Source: Pelagilacustribacter hypolimneticus
GTDB taxonomy: Bacteria; Pseudomonadota; Alphaproteobacteria; Pelagibacterales; Pelagibacteraceae
DNA length: 6,997 nucleotides
Direction of reading: 5' to 3'
Assembly: GCA_965235125.1 (NCBI GenBank)
Contig: CBDDXH010000054.1
Span: 1-6,997 of the forward strand
Under the pieces are notes generated by a model, which was not told where the DNA came from, searched no databases, and saw only the letters and a program-made list of their open reading frames with translations. Each line of letters opens with the position of its first letter. Within the stretch, counting starts at the first letter, position 1. Position numbers and translations under genes: made by a program. This document shows positions 1 to 6,712 of this stretch, piece after piece.

Positions 1-1152
1 GATTCCAGCAATCAGACCTTGGGCTGCTGCTTCTTCGTATCCAGTTGTGCCATTAATCTGACCGGCTAGAAATAAAGATTTAATTTTCTTTGTCTCTAGA
101 GTTGCCTTCAGCTCTCTAGTATCCACAAAATCATACTCTATAGCATACCCTGCTCTTAGCATCTTAACCTGCTCTAAACCCTTTATTTTACGTAATAATT
201 TGAGTTGAACATCTTCTGGAAGGGAAGTGGAGATGCCATTTGGGTAAATAGTGTTGTCATTTAATCCTTCTGGTTCTAAAAAAATTTGATGATGTGCTTT
301 GTCTTTAAATTTAATAATTTTATCCTCTATTGAAGGACAATATCTTGGCCCTATACCCTTAATATTACCTGAATACATAGCACTAAGATGAATATTGTCA
401 CTTATAATTTTATGAACTTCATCGTTAGTATGCGTAAGCCCACATGATATTTGTTTGTTTTCTAATTTAGTTGTTAAAAATGAAAAAAAATAAGGGTTGT
501 CATCAGCTGCCTGCATTTCAATCTCGTCATAATTTATTGTAGTTCCATCTAAACGAGGAGGTGTGCCTGTTTTAAGTCTGCCAAGAGTAATATTATATTT
601 TGCTAATTGTTGGCTTAAACCTGTTGAGGGTTTTTCATTGAACCTTCCAGCGGGTATCTGATTTTGACCGATATGTATTAATCCGTTCAAAAAAGTTCCA
701 GTGGTTAAAATTAATTGTTTACAAAATATTTGTTTTCCACTCTCACAAATAATTCCAACAACTTTATCTTTATCAAATAAAAATTTAATTACAGGATCAG
801 CTATTACAGTTAAATTCTGATAATTTAATAAAGTTTTTTGCATATGCTCTTTATAAAGCGCTCTATCTGACTGGGTTCTTGGTCCTCGAACTGCTGGGCC
901 CCTACTTCTATTTAATAATCTAAATTGAATGCCTGATTTGTCCGTAACTAAACCCATAACACCATCAAGCGCATCTATTTCTCTAACGAGATGACCCTTC
1001 CCCAACCCACCTATAGCTGGGTTACAGGACATTTCACCAATAGTTTCGATTTTATGTGTAAATAACGCTGTATTTACACCTATTCTAGCAGATGCAGCGG
1101 CCGCCTCACATCCAGCATGACCACCACCTATTACAACTACATCAAAACTCAT
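1..1152 (-). CDS. mnmG: tRNA uridine-5-carboxymethylaminomethyl modification enzyme MnmG (GidA), N-terminal part
   Basis: This is the FAD-binding partner of MnmE. Together they install the (carboxymethyl)aminomethyl group on C5 of U34 in tRNAs reading two-fold degenerate codons, using methylene-THF and NADH. I translated all 384 visible codons and found no stop or frameshift. The reading frame stays open past position 1, so the remaining roughly 240 residues of a usual ~620-residue protein lie outside. Visible signatures are the dinucleotide-binding GGGHAG at residues 9-14, CNPAIGG from residue 43, the THTN segment after C237 (aligning with a conserved catalytic-region cysteine of E. coli MnmG), GPRYCPSIE at 268-276, and GTTGYEEAAAQG at 368-379. 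The start at 1152 gives MSFDVVVIGGG, with a GAAAG purine run just upstream. An in-frame ATG at 1161 would add three residues and cannot be excluded. mnmE lies 56 bases upstream on the same strand, probably co-transcribed. Identification is near certain. Confidence 0.97.
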   Translation of the reverse strand, partial: MSFDVVVIGGGHAGCEAAAASARIGVNTALFTHKIETIGEMSCNPAIGGLGKGHLVREIDALDGVMGLVTDKSGIQFRLLNRSRGPAVRGPRTQSDRALYKEHMQKTLLNYQNLTVIADPVIKFLFDKDKVVGIICESGKQIFCKQLILTTGTFLNGLIHIGQNQIPAGRFNEKPSTGLSQQLAKYNITLGRLKTGTPPRLDGTTINYDEIEMQAADDNPYFFSFLTTKLENKQISCGLTHTNDEVHKIISDNIHLSAMYSGNIKGIGPRYCPSIEDKIIKFKDKAHHQIFLEPEGLNDNTIYPNGISTSLPEDVQLKLLRKIKGLEQVKMLRAGYAIEYDFVDTRELKATLETKKIKSLFLAGQINGTTGYEEAAAQGLIAGI

Positions 1153-1208
1153 ATCTTTCATGAGCTAAATGTATCGCTCTATTTTAAATTTACAAGAACT
1201 TATTTTAA

Positions 1209-2531
1209 TTATTTGCCGATGCAAAAATCTTTAAAGATTGAACCAAGGATTTCTTCAACATCAACTTTGCCTACAATTCCACCAAGATGTCTTGTTGCAA
1301 GTCTAAGATCTTCAGCGGCCATTTCTATATCTCTCTTTTGATCTTTTTTCAAAAAATTGTCTATCTCTTTTAAACATTCATTTAGCTTTAATCGGTGTCT
1401 TTCTCGTGTAATCAAAATATTTTGTGATATTAAAAATTTTGAGCTAAGTTTTTCTTTTATTTTTTTAATTAATTCATCTATATTTCTATTTTCTTTTACT
1501 GATACCAATATTGCATCTTTAAAATCCTGTTTTAGTTTATTGTTAATATCTGATTTATTCAAAACGACAATACAATTTTCATTTATTAAACTTTGTATAT
1601 TTTTATCTAATTGTTTTGAGGAATTATCTATTACAATTAAATTTAAATCTGCATGTTTTGATCTATTCAAAGCTAATATTATTCCTTTTTTTTCAACTTC
1701 ACTTTTAGCTTCTCTAATGCCTGCAGTATCAGCTAATATAACTGGATAACCATCAATATTAAGGTAGGTTTCGATGACATCTCTTGTTGTTCCTTCTTCC
1801 TCTGAAACTATTGCAACTTCTCTTTTGGAAAGCAGATTTAATAATGAGGACTTTCCAGCGTTTACTTCGCCAATTATCGCTACTCTAAAACCATCTCTAA
1901 TCTTTTCTCCAACTTTATTATTATCGAGTATTTTTTTTATTTCGTTATGAACTTCTTTAATAGTTTTTTTAACCTCTTTTAAAACACTATCTGGCAAGTC
2001 ATCTTCTGCAAAATCTATTTGTGCTTCGATATAAGCTAATGATTTAACAAGCTTTTCTCTCAAATTATTATAGTAATTTGATGCATTACCTTGAACTATT
2101 TTAATTGCTTGTTGGCGTTGCAGTTCAGTCTCTGAATTTATTAAATCACCTATGCTTTCCGCTTCTAAAAGATCAATCTTATTATTTTGAAAAGCCATTT
2201 TAGTAAATTCTCCTGGCTCAGCTAATCTACAATTTGGCTGTTCAGAAAGGACCTTGAGGAAGTAAGTAATCACAGCGTTGCTGCCATGAATATGAAATTC
2301 AACTAAATTATCACCTGTAAAGCTATTTGGTGCGGGGAACAATAGCAATAAACCTTCATCGATCAAACTGTTATCCGCAGGATTATAGAACTTACAAAAA
2401 TTTACTTCTTTAGCGTTTAAATCTTTTTTTTTGGAAATAAGTTTTGCTGTTTTAATGGTATCTTTTCCAGATAATCGAATGATTGCTATACCTGAAGGAC
2501 CACGACCAGAAGAGAGTGCATAAATATTCAT
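1209..2531 (-). CDS. mnmE: tRNA modification GTPase MnmE (TrmE)
   Basis: This is a cytosolic, dimeric, GTP-driven enzyme that works with MnmG on tRNA wobble uridine 34. The 440-residue length is normal. The N-terminal folate-binding domain (about 1-118) starts with the alphaproteobacterial-type MNIYALSSGRG and includes PGEFT at 106-110. A helical domain is interrupted by the G domain, which has G1 GEVNAGKS at 221-228, the G2 loop GTTR at 247-250, G3 DTAG at 268-271 and G4 NKSD at 325-328. The protein ends in the invariant CIGK (437-440), whose cysteine is essential in E. coli MnmE. All catalytic motifs are intact. The start at 2531 fits family alignments; a weak AAGAAG purine run lies about 6 bases upstream. 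It sits between rho (50-base gap) and mnmG (56-base gap to the start at 1152) without a visible terminator, so a rho-mnmE-mnmG transcript is likely. Confidence 0.98.
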   Translation of the reverse strand: MNIYALSSGRGPSGIAIIRLSGKDTIKTAKLISKKKDLNAKEVNFCKFYNPADNSLIDEGLLLLFPAPNSFTGDNLVEFHIHGSNAVITYFLKVLSEQPNCRLAEPGEFTKMAFQNNKIDLLEAESIGDLINSETELQRQQAIKIVQGNASNYYNNLREKLVKSLAYIEAQIDFAEDDLPDSVLKEVKKTIKEVHNEIKKILDNNKVGEKIRDGFRVAIIGEVNAGKSSLLNLLSKREVAIVSEEEGTTRDVIETYLNIDGYPVILADTAGIREAKSEVEKKGIILALNRSKHADLNLIVIDNSSKQLDKNIQSLINENCIVVLNKSDINNKLKQDFKDAILVSVKENRNIDELIKKIKEKLSSKFLISQNILITRERHRLKLNECLKEIDNFLKKDQKRDIEMAAEDLRLATRHLGGIVGKVDVEEILGSIFKDFCIGK

Positions 2532-2581
2532 TTATACTTCTTTATTAATAGCACGAAAAATTAAGATGAAAATTTAAAATA

Positions 2582-3853
2582 CTAATTTGTCTTATTCATG
2601 GAATCAAAGAAATCTGCATTATTCTTTGTGTTTTTAAGTTTTGCAATTAAAAACTCTATTCCGTCCATAGTACCCATCGGACTTATAATTCTTCTTAAAA
2701 CATTCATCTTAGTAAGCTCGTCTTTATGGAAAAGAAGTTCTTCTCTTCTAGTTCCTGATCTAGTTATGTCAAGAGCAGGGTAGATACGTTTATCTGAAAT
2801 TTTTCTGTCAAGAATTATTTCTGAGTTACCAGTTCCTTTAAATTCTTCAAATATAACTTCATCCATTCTAGAACCTGTATCAATTAAAGCAGTTGATATA
2901 ATAGTTAATGAACCACCTTCTTCAATATTTCTAGCAGCACCAAAAAATCTTTTTGGTCTTTGTAATGCATTTGCATCAACACCGCCGGTTAAAACCTTTC
3001 CAGAACTAGGAACAACAGCATTATAGGCTCTTCCTAATCTTGTGATAGAGTCTAATAAAATTACAACATCTTTTTTGTGTTCAACCAATCTTTTTGCTTT
3101 TTCGATAACCATTTCAGCAACGGCAACGTGACGAGAAGCTGGTTCGTCAAAGGTAGAACTCACAACTTCTCCTTTAACTGATCTTTGCATATCGGTTACT
3201 TCTTCTGGTCTTTCATCAATAAGCAAAACCATTAAATAGCATTCTGGATGATTGGTCGTAATAGATTGGGCAATATTTTGTAATATAATAGTCTTCCCAG
3301 CACGAGGAGGGGATACGATAAGAGCTCTTTGGCCTTTACCAATTGGGCTAACAAGATCGATTAATCTTGCAGTATTATCAGGTTTTTTTTCTATTTTATC
3401 TGACTCAATTTCTAAGGTTATTCTTGAATTGGGATATAGCGGCGTTAAGTTATCAAAAGCAATTTTATTTCTACCTTTTTCCGGTTCTTCAAAATTAATT
3501 TTATTTACTTGAAGTAAAGCAAAATATCTTTCTGCATCTTTTGGAGATCTAATTTCTCCCTCGACTGTGTCTCCAGTTCTTAATCCAAATCTTCTAATTT
3601 GACTTGGGCTTACATAAATATCATCTGGACCTGGTAAATAGTTTGACTCCATAGCTCTTAAAAAGCCAAAGCCATCTGGTAAGAGCTCTAAAACTCCTTG
3701 ACCAGTAATTTGTTCATTTTTTTCTGCAAGTTTTTTTAATATAGCAAATAGAATTTCTTGTTTTCTTAAAGTACTTGGATTCTCAATGCTAAGTTTTTCA
3801 GCTTGTGCGATAAGTTCTGCAGGGTTTCTTTTTTTTAATTCTTGTAGATTCAT
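2582..3853 (-). CDS. rho: Transcription termination factor Rho
   Basis: This is a hexameric RNA-dependent ATPase/helicase that terminates untranslated transcripts. At 423 residues it is almost the length of E. coli Rho (419) and recognisably similar along its whole length. The N-terminal helical part starts MNLQELKKRN. The cold-shock-like primary RNA-binding domain covers about 50-125, with GFGF at 61-64 and DDIYVSPSQIRRF at 77-89. The RecA-like motor has Walker A PPRAGKT at 182-188, the catalytic glutamate in DERPEE (E214), Walker B ILLD ending at D268, the Q-loop VPSSGKVLTGG at 281-291, and an arginine-finger region RSGTR at 365-369. The position equivalent to E. coli K181 is arginine (R184), a conservative change in the Walker A/bicyclomycin-contact region. 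There is no insertion domain of the kind seen in some high-GC or Bacteroidetes Rhos. The gene follows hemJ after a 64-base gap that carries a possible promoter, and no Shine-Dalgarno sequence precedes the ATG. Confidence 0.99.
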   Translation of the reverse strand: MNLQELKKRNPAELIAQAEKLSIENPSTLRKQEILFAILKKLAEKNEQITGQGVLELLPDGFGFLRAMESNYLPGPDDIYVSPSQIRRFGLRTGDTVEGEIRSPKDAERYFALLQVNKINFEEPEKGRNKIAFDNLTPLYPNSRITLEIESDKIEKKPDNTARLIDLVSPIGKGQRALIVSPPRAGKTIILQNIAQSITTNHPECYLMVLLIDERPEEVTDMQRSVKGEVVSSTFDEPASRHVAVAEMVIEKAKRLVEHKKDVVILLDSITRLGRAYNAVVPSSGKVLTGGVDANALQRPKRFFGAARNIEEGGSLTIISTALIDTGSRMDEVIFEEFKGTGNSEIILDRKISDKRIYPALDITRSGTRREELLFHKDELTKMNVLRRIISPMGTMDGIEFLIAKLKNTKNNADFFDSMNKTN

Positions 3854-3868
3854 TAGATTGTTAGATTG
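3853..3868. repeat. Tandem 8-bp repeat at the rho start codon
   Basis: TTAGATTG occurs twice head to tail (3853-3860 and 3861-3868), and the first copy includes the last base of the rho start codon complement. A third TAGATT lies just inside rho at 3845-3850. On the rho mRNA this reads as three AAUCUA elements spaced 8 and 9 bases apart around the AUG, where a Shine-Dalgarno sequence would be expected. Whether it binds anything is unknown. The repeat is seen directly; a function is speculation. Confidence 0.6.
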
Positions 3869-3886
3869 TGGAGGTAAGTACTTGTA
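3854..3886 (-). promoter_or_regulatory. C-rich, G-poor rho 5' leader, possible rut-like autoregulatory site
   Basis: Between the candidate -10 box and the rho ATG the sense strand has, by my count, 10 C and only 1 G in 33 bases, in a genome with few C or G overall. It has no obvious hairpin. C-over-G bias and lack of structure are the known hallmarks of Rho-utilisation sites, and E. coli rho is autoregulated by Rho-dependent attenuation in its leader. This leader is much shorter than the E. coli one. The role is an inference. Confidence 0.3.
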
Positions 3887-3914
3887 AATATATGTGTTTT
3901 TAATAAGATTTCAA
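3887..3914 (-). promoter_or_regulatory. Candidate sigma70-type promoter for rho
   Basis: On the minus strand, TTGAAA (3909-3914, one mismatch to TTGACA) is followed after 16 bases by TATATT (3887-3892, one mismatch to TATAAT). Initiation would fall near 3880, giving a leader of roughly 25-30 bases before the rho ATG. It sits entirely in the hemJ-rho gap, suggesting that rho can be transcribed separately from the heme genes. AT-rich DNA yields such matches by chance, so confidence is moderate at best. Confidence 0.4.
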
Positions 3915-3917
3915 GGC

Positions 3918-4352
3918 CTATAATGGCTTAAAAACAACAACAAATATAATACCAATTAAAAGCAAAGTCGGAACTTCATTGATTATTCTATAAAATTTAG
4001 AGGAACGTTTATTATTGTCCTCGTTGAAATTTTTAAGACACCAAAAAAGAAAAAAATGATAGCTAGTAAGAAGTAATACCATGCCTAGCTTTAATTGAAT
4101 CCAAAACTGAATAAGACTCTCAGTGCCATTAGATTGAATCAATAAAATGCCAGAAATCCAAGACAAGATCATTGCTGGGTTCATGATATAAAAAAAAAGT
4201 CTTTTCTCCATCAACTTAAAAGTTTCTTTTTTTCCATCATTATTTACAGTCTCAGCGTGATAAACAAATATTCTAGGTAAATAAAGCAATCCAGCCATCC
4301 AGGAAATAATGGAGATTAGATGAATAAATTTAAAGAAAAGATAATAATTCAT
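3918..4352 (-). CDS. hemJ: Protoporphyrinogen IX oxidase HemJ
   Basis: HemJ is an inner-membrane heme-b protein that oxidises protoporphyrinogen IX to protoporphyrin IX. It replaces HemG/HemY in most alphaproteobacteria and cyanobacteria. The 144-residue length is typical. Four hydrophobic spans are visible at about 4-25, 53-73, 83-105 and 127-143. The conserved early histidine is H11 in FKFIHLISIISWMAGLLYLPR, and the conserved lysine is K88 in the QLKLGM motif at the start of the third span; both residues are reported as important in the family. The region WMAGLLYLPRIFVYH (18-32) is family-typical. The gene starts 3 bases after the hemH stop, indicating translational coupling. Its product is the substrate of that neighbour, ferrochelatase. 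Identification rests on recalled family patterns and on context, and both agree. Confidence 0.93.
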   Translation of the reverse strand: MNYYLFFKFIHLISIISWMAGLLYLPRIFVYHAETVNNDGKKETFKLMEKRLFFYIMNPAMILSWISGILLIQSNGTESLIQFWIQLKLGMVLLLTSYHFFLFWCLKNFNEDNNKRSSKFYRIINEVPTLLLIGIIFVVVFKPL

Positions 4353-4355
4353 TTT

Positions 4356-5378
4356 TTACAAATTTTGTAATCTTGGACATTTTTTAAATTTTTCCAAGCA
4401 TTTTATTGATGACATAAAACGATTACCGTTGCTTGCGGAAAGAATGCTCGATCTTAAAGAATTAATAAAGTCCTTGTTAACCGTAACTGCCGGGACTCGC
4501 AAATAATCTTTAGATCCATTTTCTATAGCTAATTTTTTATATTCAATATCTAGCTCTACTAAAGTTTCTGAATGCTCTGAAACAAAAGCTACAGGAACAA
4601 CAATTAAAATCTTATTTTTTTGCGCCTGTTCCTTGATTACGGTGTCAGTTGATGGTCCGATCCATTTTAAAGGACCAACACGACTTTGATAACTTAAAAT
4701 ATAATTTAAGTTTTTAATTGATAGTTTTTTAAATAACTCATTGACAGTTTGTTCAACTTGCCACTGATAAGGGTCGCCTTGTTTAATTTTATTTTCTGGT
4801 AAACCGTGAGCTGAAAAAATTAAGATTGTCTCCGTTAAATTTTTTAGATTAATTTTTGCTTTAATTAAATTAGCATAAGACAAGATAAAATCTTTTTCTG
4901 TTGGATAACAACAAATAATTTTAGTTTCTATTTTAAAATCTTCTTTTTTACAAACATCTAGCCATTCTTTAATTGATGAACCGGAAGTTGCGTCTGAATA
5001 CTGGGGGTATAAAGGAAGTAAAATGATTTGTTCGGGATTAAACTCCCTAACTTTCTTAATTACATCTTCTGCTCTTGGGTGCCAACAACGCATTACTATA
5101 AAGCACCTATAGTGATCTTTTTCTTTTTCCAAGCTTTTTTCAATTGCCAGTGCTTGCATTTTTGTTTCCTGCAGAATAGGTGATTTGCCTCCCATTTCTT
5201 CATAAATTCCTCTTGCTATAGGGGCTCTTCTTTTAGAGATAAGTTTGGCTAGAGGATACCTAAATATTCCCGGTAAACTAATAATTGCCGAATCATTAAA
5301 CAAATTAAATAAAAAAGGCTCAACCGCATCAAGACTGTCGGGTCCTCCTAAATTAAATAATATTACTGCTTTCTTCAT
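4356..5378 (-). CDS. hemH: Ferrochelatase HemH
   Basis: HemH inserts Fe2+ into protoporphyrin IX to make protoheme, the last step of the pathway. It is normally soluble or peripheral at the inner membrane. The 340-residue length is standard for bacterial enzymes. The N-terminus MKKAVILFNLGGPD is the family hallmark. The signature LIFSAHGLPENKIKQGDPY (186-204) carries the metal-site histidine H191. The second active-site cluster SEHSETLVELDIEY has H269, E271 and E275, matching human H341, E343 and E347. The ATG at 5378 overlaps the hemE stop as ATGA, so translation is probably coupled to hemE. Two cysteines lie near the C-terminus (C327, C334). Some alphaproteobacterial ferrochelatases carry a [2Fe-2S] cluster, but I cannot assign four ligands here. 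No defects are seen. Confidence 0.98.
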   Translation of the reverse strand: MKKAVILFNLGGPDSLDAVEPFLFNLFNDSAIISLPGIFRYPLAKLISKRRAPIARGIYEEMGGKSPILQETKMQALAIEKSLEKEKDHYRCFIVMRCWHPRAEDVIKKVREFNPEQIILLPLYPQYSDATSGSSIKEWLDVCKKEDFKIETKIICCYPTEKDFILSYANLIKAKINLKNLTETILIFSAHGLPENKIKQGDPYQWQVEQTVNELFKKLSIKNLNYILSYQSRVGPLKWIGPSTDTVIKEQAQKNKILIVVPVAFVSEHSETLVELDIEYKKLAIENGSKDYLRVPAVTVNKDFINSLRSSILSASNGNRFMSSIKCLEKFKKCPRLQNL

Positions 5379-6385
5379 TTAAAATTATTAACTCTTTCTA
5401 TAACTTTTTGTAAAATATCCGGATTTGTTTTTGGTAATAAACCGTGACCAAGGTTAAAAATATATGGATGATTATTAAAAATATTTAAATATCTGTCTAC
5501 TTCTTTAAATATTTTACTCTCTTTTTCAAATAAAATTTTAGGATTCATACCGCCCTGCAAGCAAAAATCTTTTAAATTTTTTTTTGCCCATAGAGGGTCT
5601 AACTCATAATCTAAACTAATACAGTCAGGATTAACTTTTTTTGCAAAATTAATATAATTTTTTTTTATTCCTTTTGGAAAGCATATGACGGGAATATTAT
5701 TTTTTTTACAAAAATCTACAATTTTCTTATTAGGCTTATAACAATAGTCAAAAAGTTTTTTTTTAGGTATTAGTCCTGCCCATGAGTCAAAAATTTGAAC
5801 AATATTAGCTCCTGCTTTTTTTTGATTAATTATGTGCGTGCACAAATATTCAATAATTTTTTCTAAAACTATTTTTATTTCTGGCTCAAATTTTTTTAAT
5901 TTATTAATATCTAGCTGATCTTTTTTTTTTTTTAGATCAAACATATAAACAATAAGAGTCCATGGTGCTCCGACAAATGAAATTAAGGATTTATTTTTAT
6001 CAAGTTTTTTTCTTGTAATTTTTATAGCTTCATAAATTGGCTGTAGTGTTTTAATAAATTTTTTTTTATTATTTTTTATAAAATATCCTAAATTAAACGA
6101 TGTTAATTGGGGCCCTTTGCCTGACTTAAATTTTACTTTTTGGCCTAAAGCAAAAGGCACCATTAAAATATCAGAAAAAATTATAGCAGCATCTAGATTA
6201 AATCTTTTTAATGGCTGCAAAGTAATTTTTGAGCTTAAATTACTATTTAAACATAATTTAATAAAATCTTTATTTTTGGCTCTAATTTTTTTAAATTCTG
6301 GAAGATAACGCCCAGCTTGTCTCATAAACCAAATTGGGATACTAGAATGGTCTTTTTTTAATATACAGTTTATAATTCTATTCAT
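5375..6385 (-). CDS. hemE: Uroporphyrinogen decarboxylase HemE
   Basis: HemE decarboxylates the four acetate side chains of uroporphyrinogen III to give coproporphyrinogen III, in the cytosol and without cofactors. At 336 residues it is slightly short for the family. The active-site elements are all present: MRQAGRYLPEF at 21-31 (R22 and R26 match human R37 and R41), FSDILMVP with the essential aspartate D72, GAPWTLIVYM with Y147, IFDSWAG with S201, and NLGHGLLP with H314. The sequence is unusually lysine-rich (57 lysines, 17% by my count) and very AT-rich. Residues 152-155 are four lysines encoded by a 13-base A run, where homologues usually have a glycine-rich loop (from memory). No Shine-Dalgarno sequence precedes the ATG. 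It is the first gene of the leftward heme cluster and borders the candidate replication origin, as hemE does in Caulobacter and Rickettsia. Confidence 0.98.
   Translation of the reverse strand: MNRIINCILKKDHSSIPIWFMRQAGRYLPEFKKIRAKNKDFIKLCLNSNLSSKITLQPLKRFNLDAAIIFSDILMVPFALGQKVKFKSGKGPQLTSFNLGYFIKNNKKKFIKTLQPIYEAIKITRKKLDKNKSLISFVGAPWTLIVYMFDLKKKKDQLDINKLKKFEPEIKIVLEKIIEYLCTHIINQKKAGANIVQIFDSWAGLIPKKKLFDYCYKPNKKIVDFCKKNNIPVICFPKGIKKNYINFAKKVNPDCISLDYELDPLWAKKNLKDFCLQGGMNPKILFEKESKIFKEVDRYLNIFNNHPYIFNLGHGLLPKTNPDILQKVIERVNNFK
5916..5939. repeat. 13-base homopolymer flanked by a perfect 6-bp inverted repeat, inside hemE
   Basis: The plus strand has 13 consecutive T (5921-5933; A on the hemE mRNA). 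TGATCT (5916-5921) and AGATCA (5934-5939) are exact reverse complements flanking the run. In hemE this encodes Leu-Lys4-Asp. Long A tracts are known slippage sites for DNA polymerase, RNA polymerase and ribosomes. The reading frame is intact here. Confidence 0.9.
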
Positions 6386-6406
6386 TAATATATTAATTTA
6401 TTTAAA

Positions 6407-6412
6407 AGTATA
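6407..6412 (-). promoter_or_regulatory. Possible -10 box for hemE
   Basis: TATACT on the minus strand matches TATAAT at five of six bases and lies about 22 bases upstream of the hemE ATG. No good -35 element stands at the right distance, and the surrounding DNA is so AT-rich that chance matches are common. Confidence 0.2.
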
Positions 6413-6451
6413 TTATTTGATATAGGGCATGTTGGTTGATGAAATAAGAAG

Positions 6452-6460
6452 TTATACATA
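6452..6460 (+). promoter_or_regulatory. DnaA box-like 9-mer
   Basis: TTATACATA differs from the consensus TTATNCACA only at position 8. It lies at the hemE-proximal edge of the most AT-rich stretch. It is one of three single-mismatch boxes in the gap. Confidence 0.3.
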
Positions 6461-6555
6461 GTTTTCTACATATTATTTAACAATATAATTTAAGAAAATC
6501 TGCATTAGTTTAAAAAACTTAAAAATATTAACAACTTAATAAAACTTATCATTAA

Positions 6556-6564
6556 TTATAAACA
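6556..6564 (+). promoter_or_regulatory. DnaA box-like 9-mer
   Basis: TTATAAACA differs from TTATNCACA only at position 6. It lies inside the AT-rich core of the hemE-maf gap. AT-rich DNA makes this variant easy to find by chance. Confidence 0.25.
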
Positions 6565-6625
6565 TTTAAAAAACTGTAAACATTTTGTTAATTACTTTTT
6601 TTAATTTCTTCTAATTAAAATTATA

Positions 6626-6634
6626 AGTGAATAA
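6626..6634 (-). promoter_or_regulatory. DnaA box-like 9-mer (best match)
   Basis: Read on the minus strand this is TTATTCACT, differing from TTATNCACA only at the last base and keeping both cytosines. It is the most convincing of the three candidate boxes. Confidence 0.35.
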
Positions 6635-6703
6635 CGCTAAGTTATTAAAAAAATATAAACACAGTTGTGCATGCGTCATAAATACAATATTTGAAGTAAA
6701 TTA

Positions 6704-6712
6704 TGTTATAGT
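6704..6712 (+). promoter_or_regulatory. Candidate extended -10 promoter for maf
   Basis: TGTTATAGT fits the extended -10 pattern TG-N-TATAAT with one mismatch in the hexamer. Initiation near 6719 would give a leader of about 24 bases before the GTG at 6743. There is no convincing -35 element, which extended -10 promoters can lack. Confidence 0.35.

Noticed and set aside
1162..1208. Terminator or hairpin between mnmE and mnmG
   Set aside because: Only a 4-bp GAGC/GCTC stem with a 10-base loop is visible, far too weak for a terminator call.
1117..1749. Plus-strand ORFs of 74 and 130 codons over mnmG/mnmE
   Set aside because: They are antisense shadows of MnmE and the start of MnmG, with no family resemblance, and the opposite strand carries complete, conserved proteins.
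2598..3512. Plus-strand ORFs of 61 and 86 codons over rho
   Set aside because: They lie entirely antisense to highly conserved Rho coding sequence and have no recognisable domain.
3870..3875. GGAGGT on the plus strand, a perfect Shine-Dalgarno-like hexamer
   Set aside because: No ORF follows at a usable distance: a TTG shortly after it is followed at once by a stop, and the next ATG (3892) gives three codons. On the rho strand it reads ACCTCC, which resembles anti-SD, not SD.
3913..3929. Hairpin AAGCC...GGCCTT overlapping the end of hemJ as an intrinsic terminator
   Set aside because: The stem is short with a bulged base and is not followed by a U tract on the hemJ transcript strand. It also overlaps the candidate rho -35 box.
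4356..5378. [2Fe-2S] cluster in HemH
   Set aside because: Only two cysteines (C327, C334) lie in the C-terminal tail, and I could not match four ligands to a known pattern from sequence alone.
6117..6308. Plus-strand ORF of 63 codons over hemE
   Set aside because: It is antisense to the conserved N-terminal HemE motifs and has no recognisable features of its own.
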